From positions 2,170,001 through 2,234,000 of the forward strand of contig NZ_JALKAZ010000001.1 in assembly GCF_023016005.1 (NCBI RefSeq): a stretch of DNA of 64,000 nt, given 5' to 3'. The notes beneath the pieces are model-generated. The model did no database searches and was not told the DNA's origin. It saw only the letters and a program-made list of their open reading frames with translations. Origin of the DNA: Erythrobacter sp. F6033 (lineage in GTDB: Bacteria; Pseudomonadota; Alphaproteobacteria; Sphingomonadales; Sphingomonadaceae). This document shows positions 63,941-64,000 of this stretch, one piece after another; position 1 is the stretch's first letter; each line of letters starts with the position of its first letter. The position numbers were made by a program, and so were the translations under genes.

Positions 63941-64000
63941 TGTCAGGGGGCTTCATAAGCCGGGTTCTGTATCCGCGCGCGGTATCCCCGAGGGGACCGG
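63941..64000 (-). ncRNA. rnpB: RNase P RNA (3' end, gene runs past window)
   Basis: On the minus strand the window edge reads GATACAGAACCCGGCTTATG followed by AAGCCCCCTGACA. The box ACAGAACCCGGCTTA is the conserved 3' region of bacterial class A RNase P RNA, just before the 3' P1 strand. Only about 60 bases lie in the window, so the exact 3' end is approximate. It is the catalytic RNA for tRNA 5' maturation. Confidence 0.88.

Noticed and set aside
1-64000. CRISPR array, prophage, insertion sequence
   Set aside because: No regularly spaced repeats, no transposase, integrase or phage structural motifs were seen in any frame.

Overview
The window looks like chromosomal DNA of an alphaproteobacterium, most likely Sphingomonadales (Erythrobacteraceae-like). 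This is inferred from gene content and order, not from a search. The pointers are large TonB-dependent receptors next to an S9 peptidase, a crcB-rluA-HAD-ATP12 operon, a STAS-fused Mla-type permease, a TIGR02001-type outer membrane protein, and the overall protein style. Nearly all of the DNA is coding. I saw no phage genes, insertion sequences, CRISPR array or tRNA. The last 60 bases carry the 3' end of the RNase P RNA gene on the minus strand.

Region by region. 1-4095 (minus): an acyl-CoA degradation operon (thiolase, SDR dehydrogenase, two acyl-CoA dehydrogenase subunits, the last cut by the window edge). 4289-7631 (plus): a translationally coupled trio of a 2OG-Fe(II) oxygenase, a TPR protein with a second oxygenase domain, and a methyltransferase. 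7748-17155: two TonB-dependent receptors flanking a small exported protein and an S9 peptidase. 17497-27493: ClpB, a HerA-like ATPase, a penicillin-acylase-like hydrolase, an M16 protease and a small beta-rich protein. 27561-32481: an SDR and a run of exported proteins and lipoproteins of unknown role. 32495-38170 (minus): rpsU, then an FKBP-gatC-gatA-sulfotransferase-two small membrane proteins-gatB-small membrane protein operon. 38409-41632 (plus): crcB, an RluA-type pseudouridine synthase, a HAD phosphatase, a small membrane protein and an ATP12 chaperone, all joined by 4-base overlaps. 41640-45197 (minus): an Mla-like lipid transport operon. 45354-50315: valS, an MtfA-like peptidase and queE. 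50547-56677 (minus): a second HerA-like ATPase, a TSUP transporter pair and an NfrA/NfrB-like outer membrane protein and glycosyltransferase pair. 56754-63874: nhaA, glyoxalase I, a SIMPL protein, an outer membrane protein, a metallophosphatase, a glutamate-synthase-like protein and a TspO-like protein.

The genes form ordinary core modules (beta-oxidation, tRNA charging and amidation, proteostasis, lipid asymmetry, queuosine synthesis) with peptide and nutrient uptake at the surface. The less explained parts are the double-oxygenase/methyltransferase operon, the extra genes inside the gat operon, the glycosyltransferase/beta-barrel pair without a c-di-GMP module, and a set of three related 18-base repeats upstream of queE. 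No wholly new system is proven by the sequence alone. Starts were chosen by Shine-Dalgarno spacing, overlap with the upstream gene, or where the family-like sequence begins.
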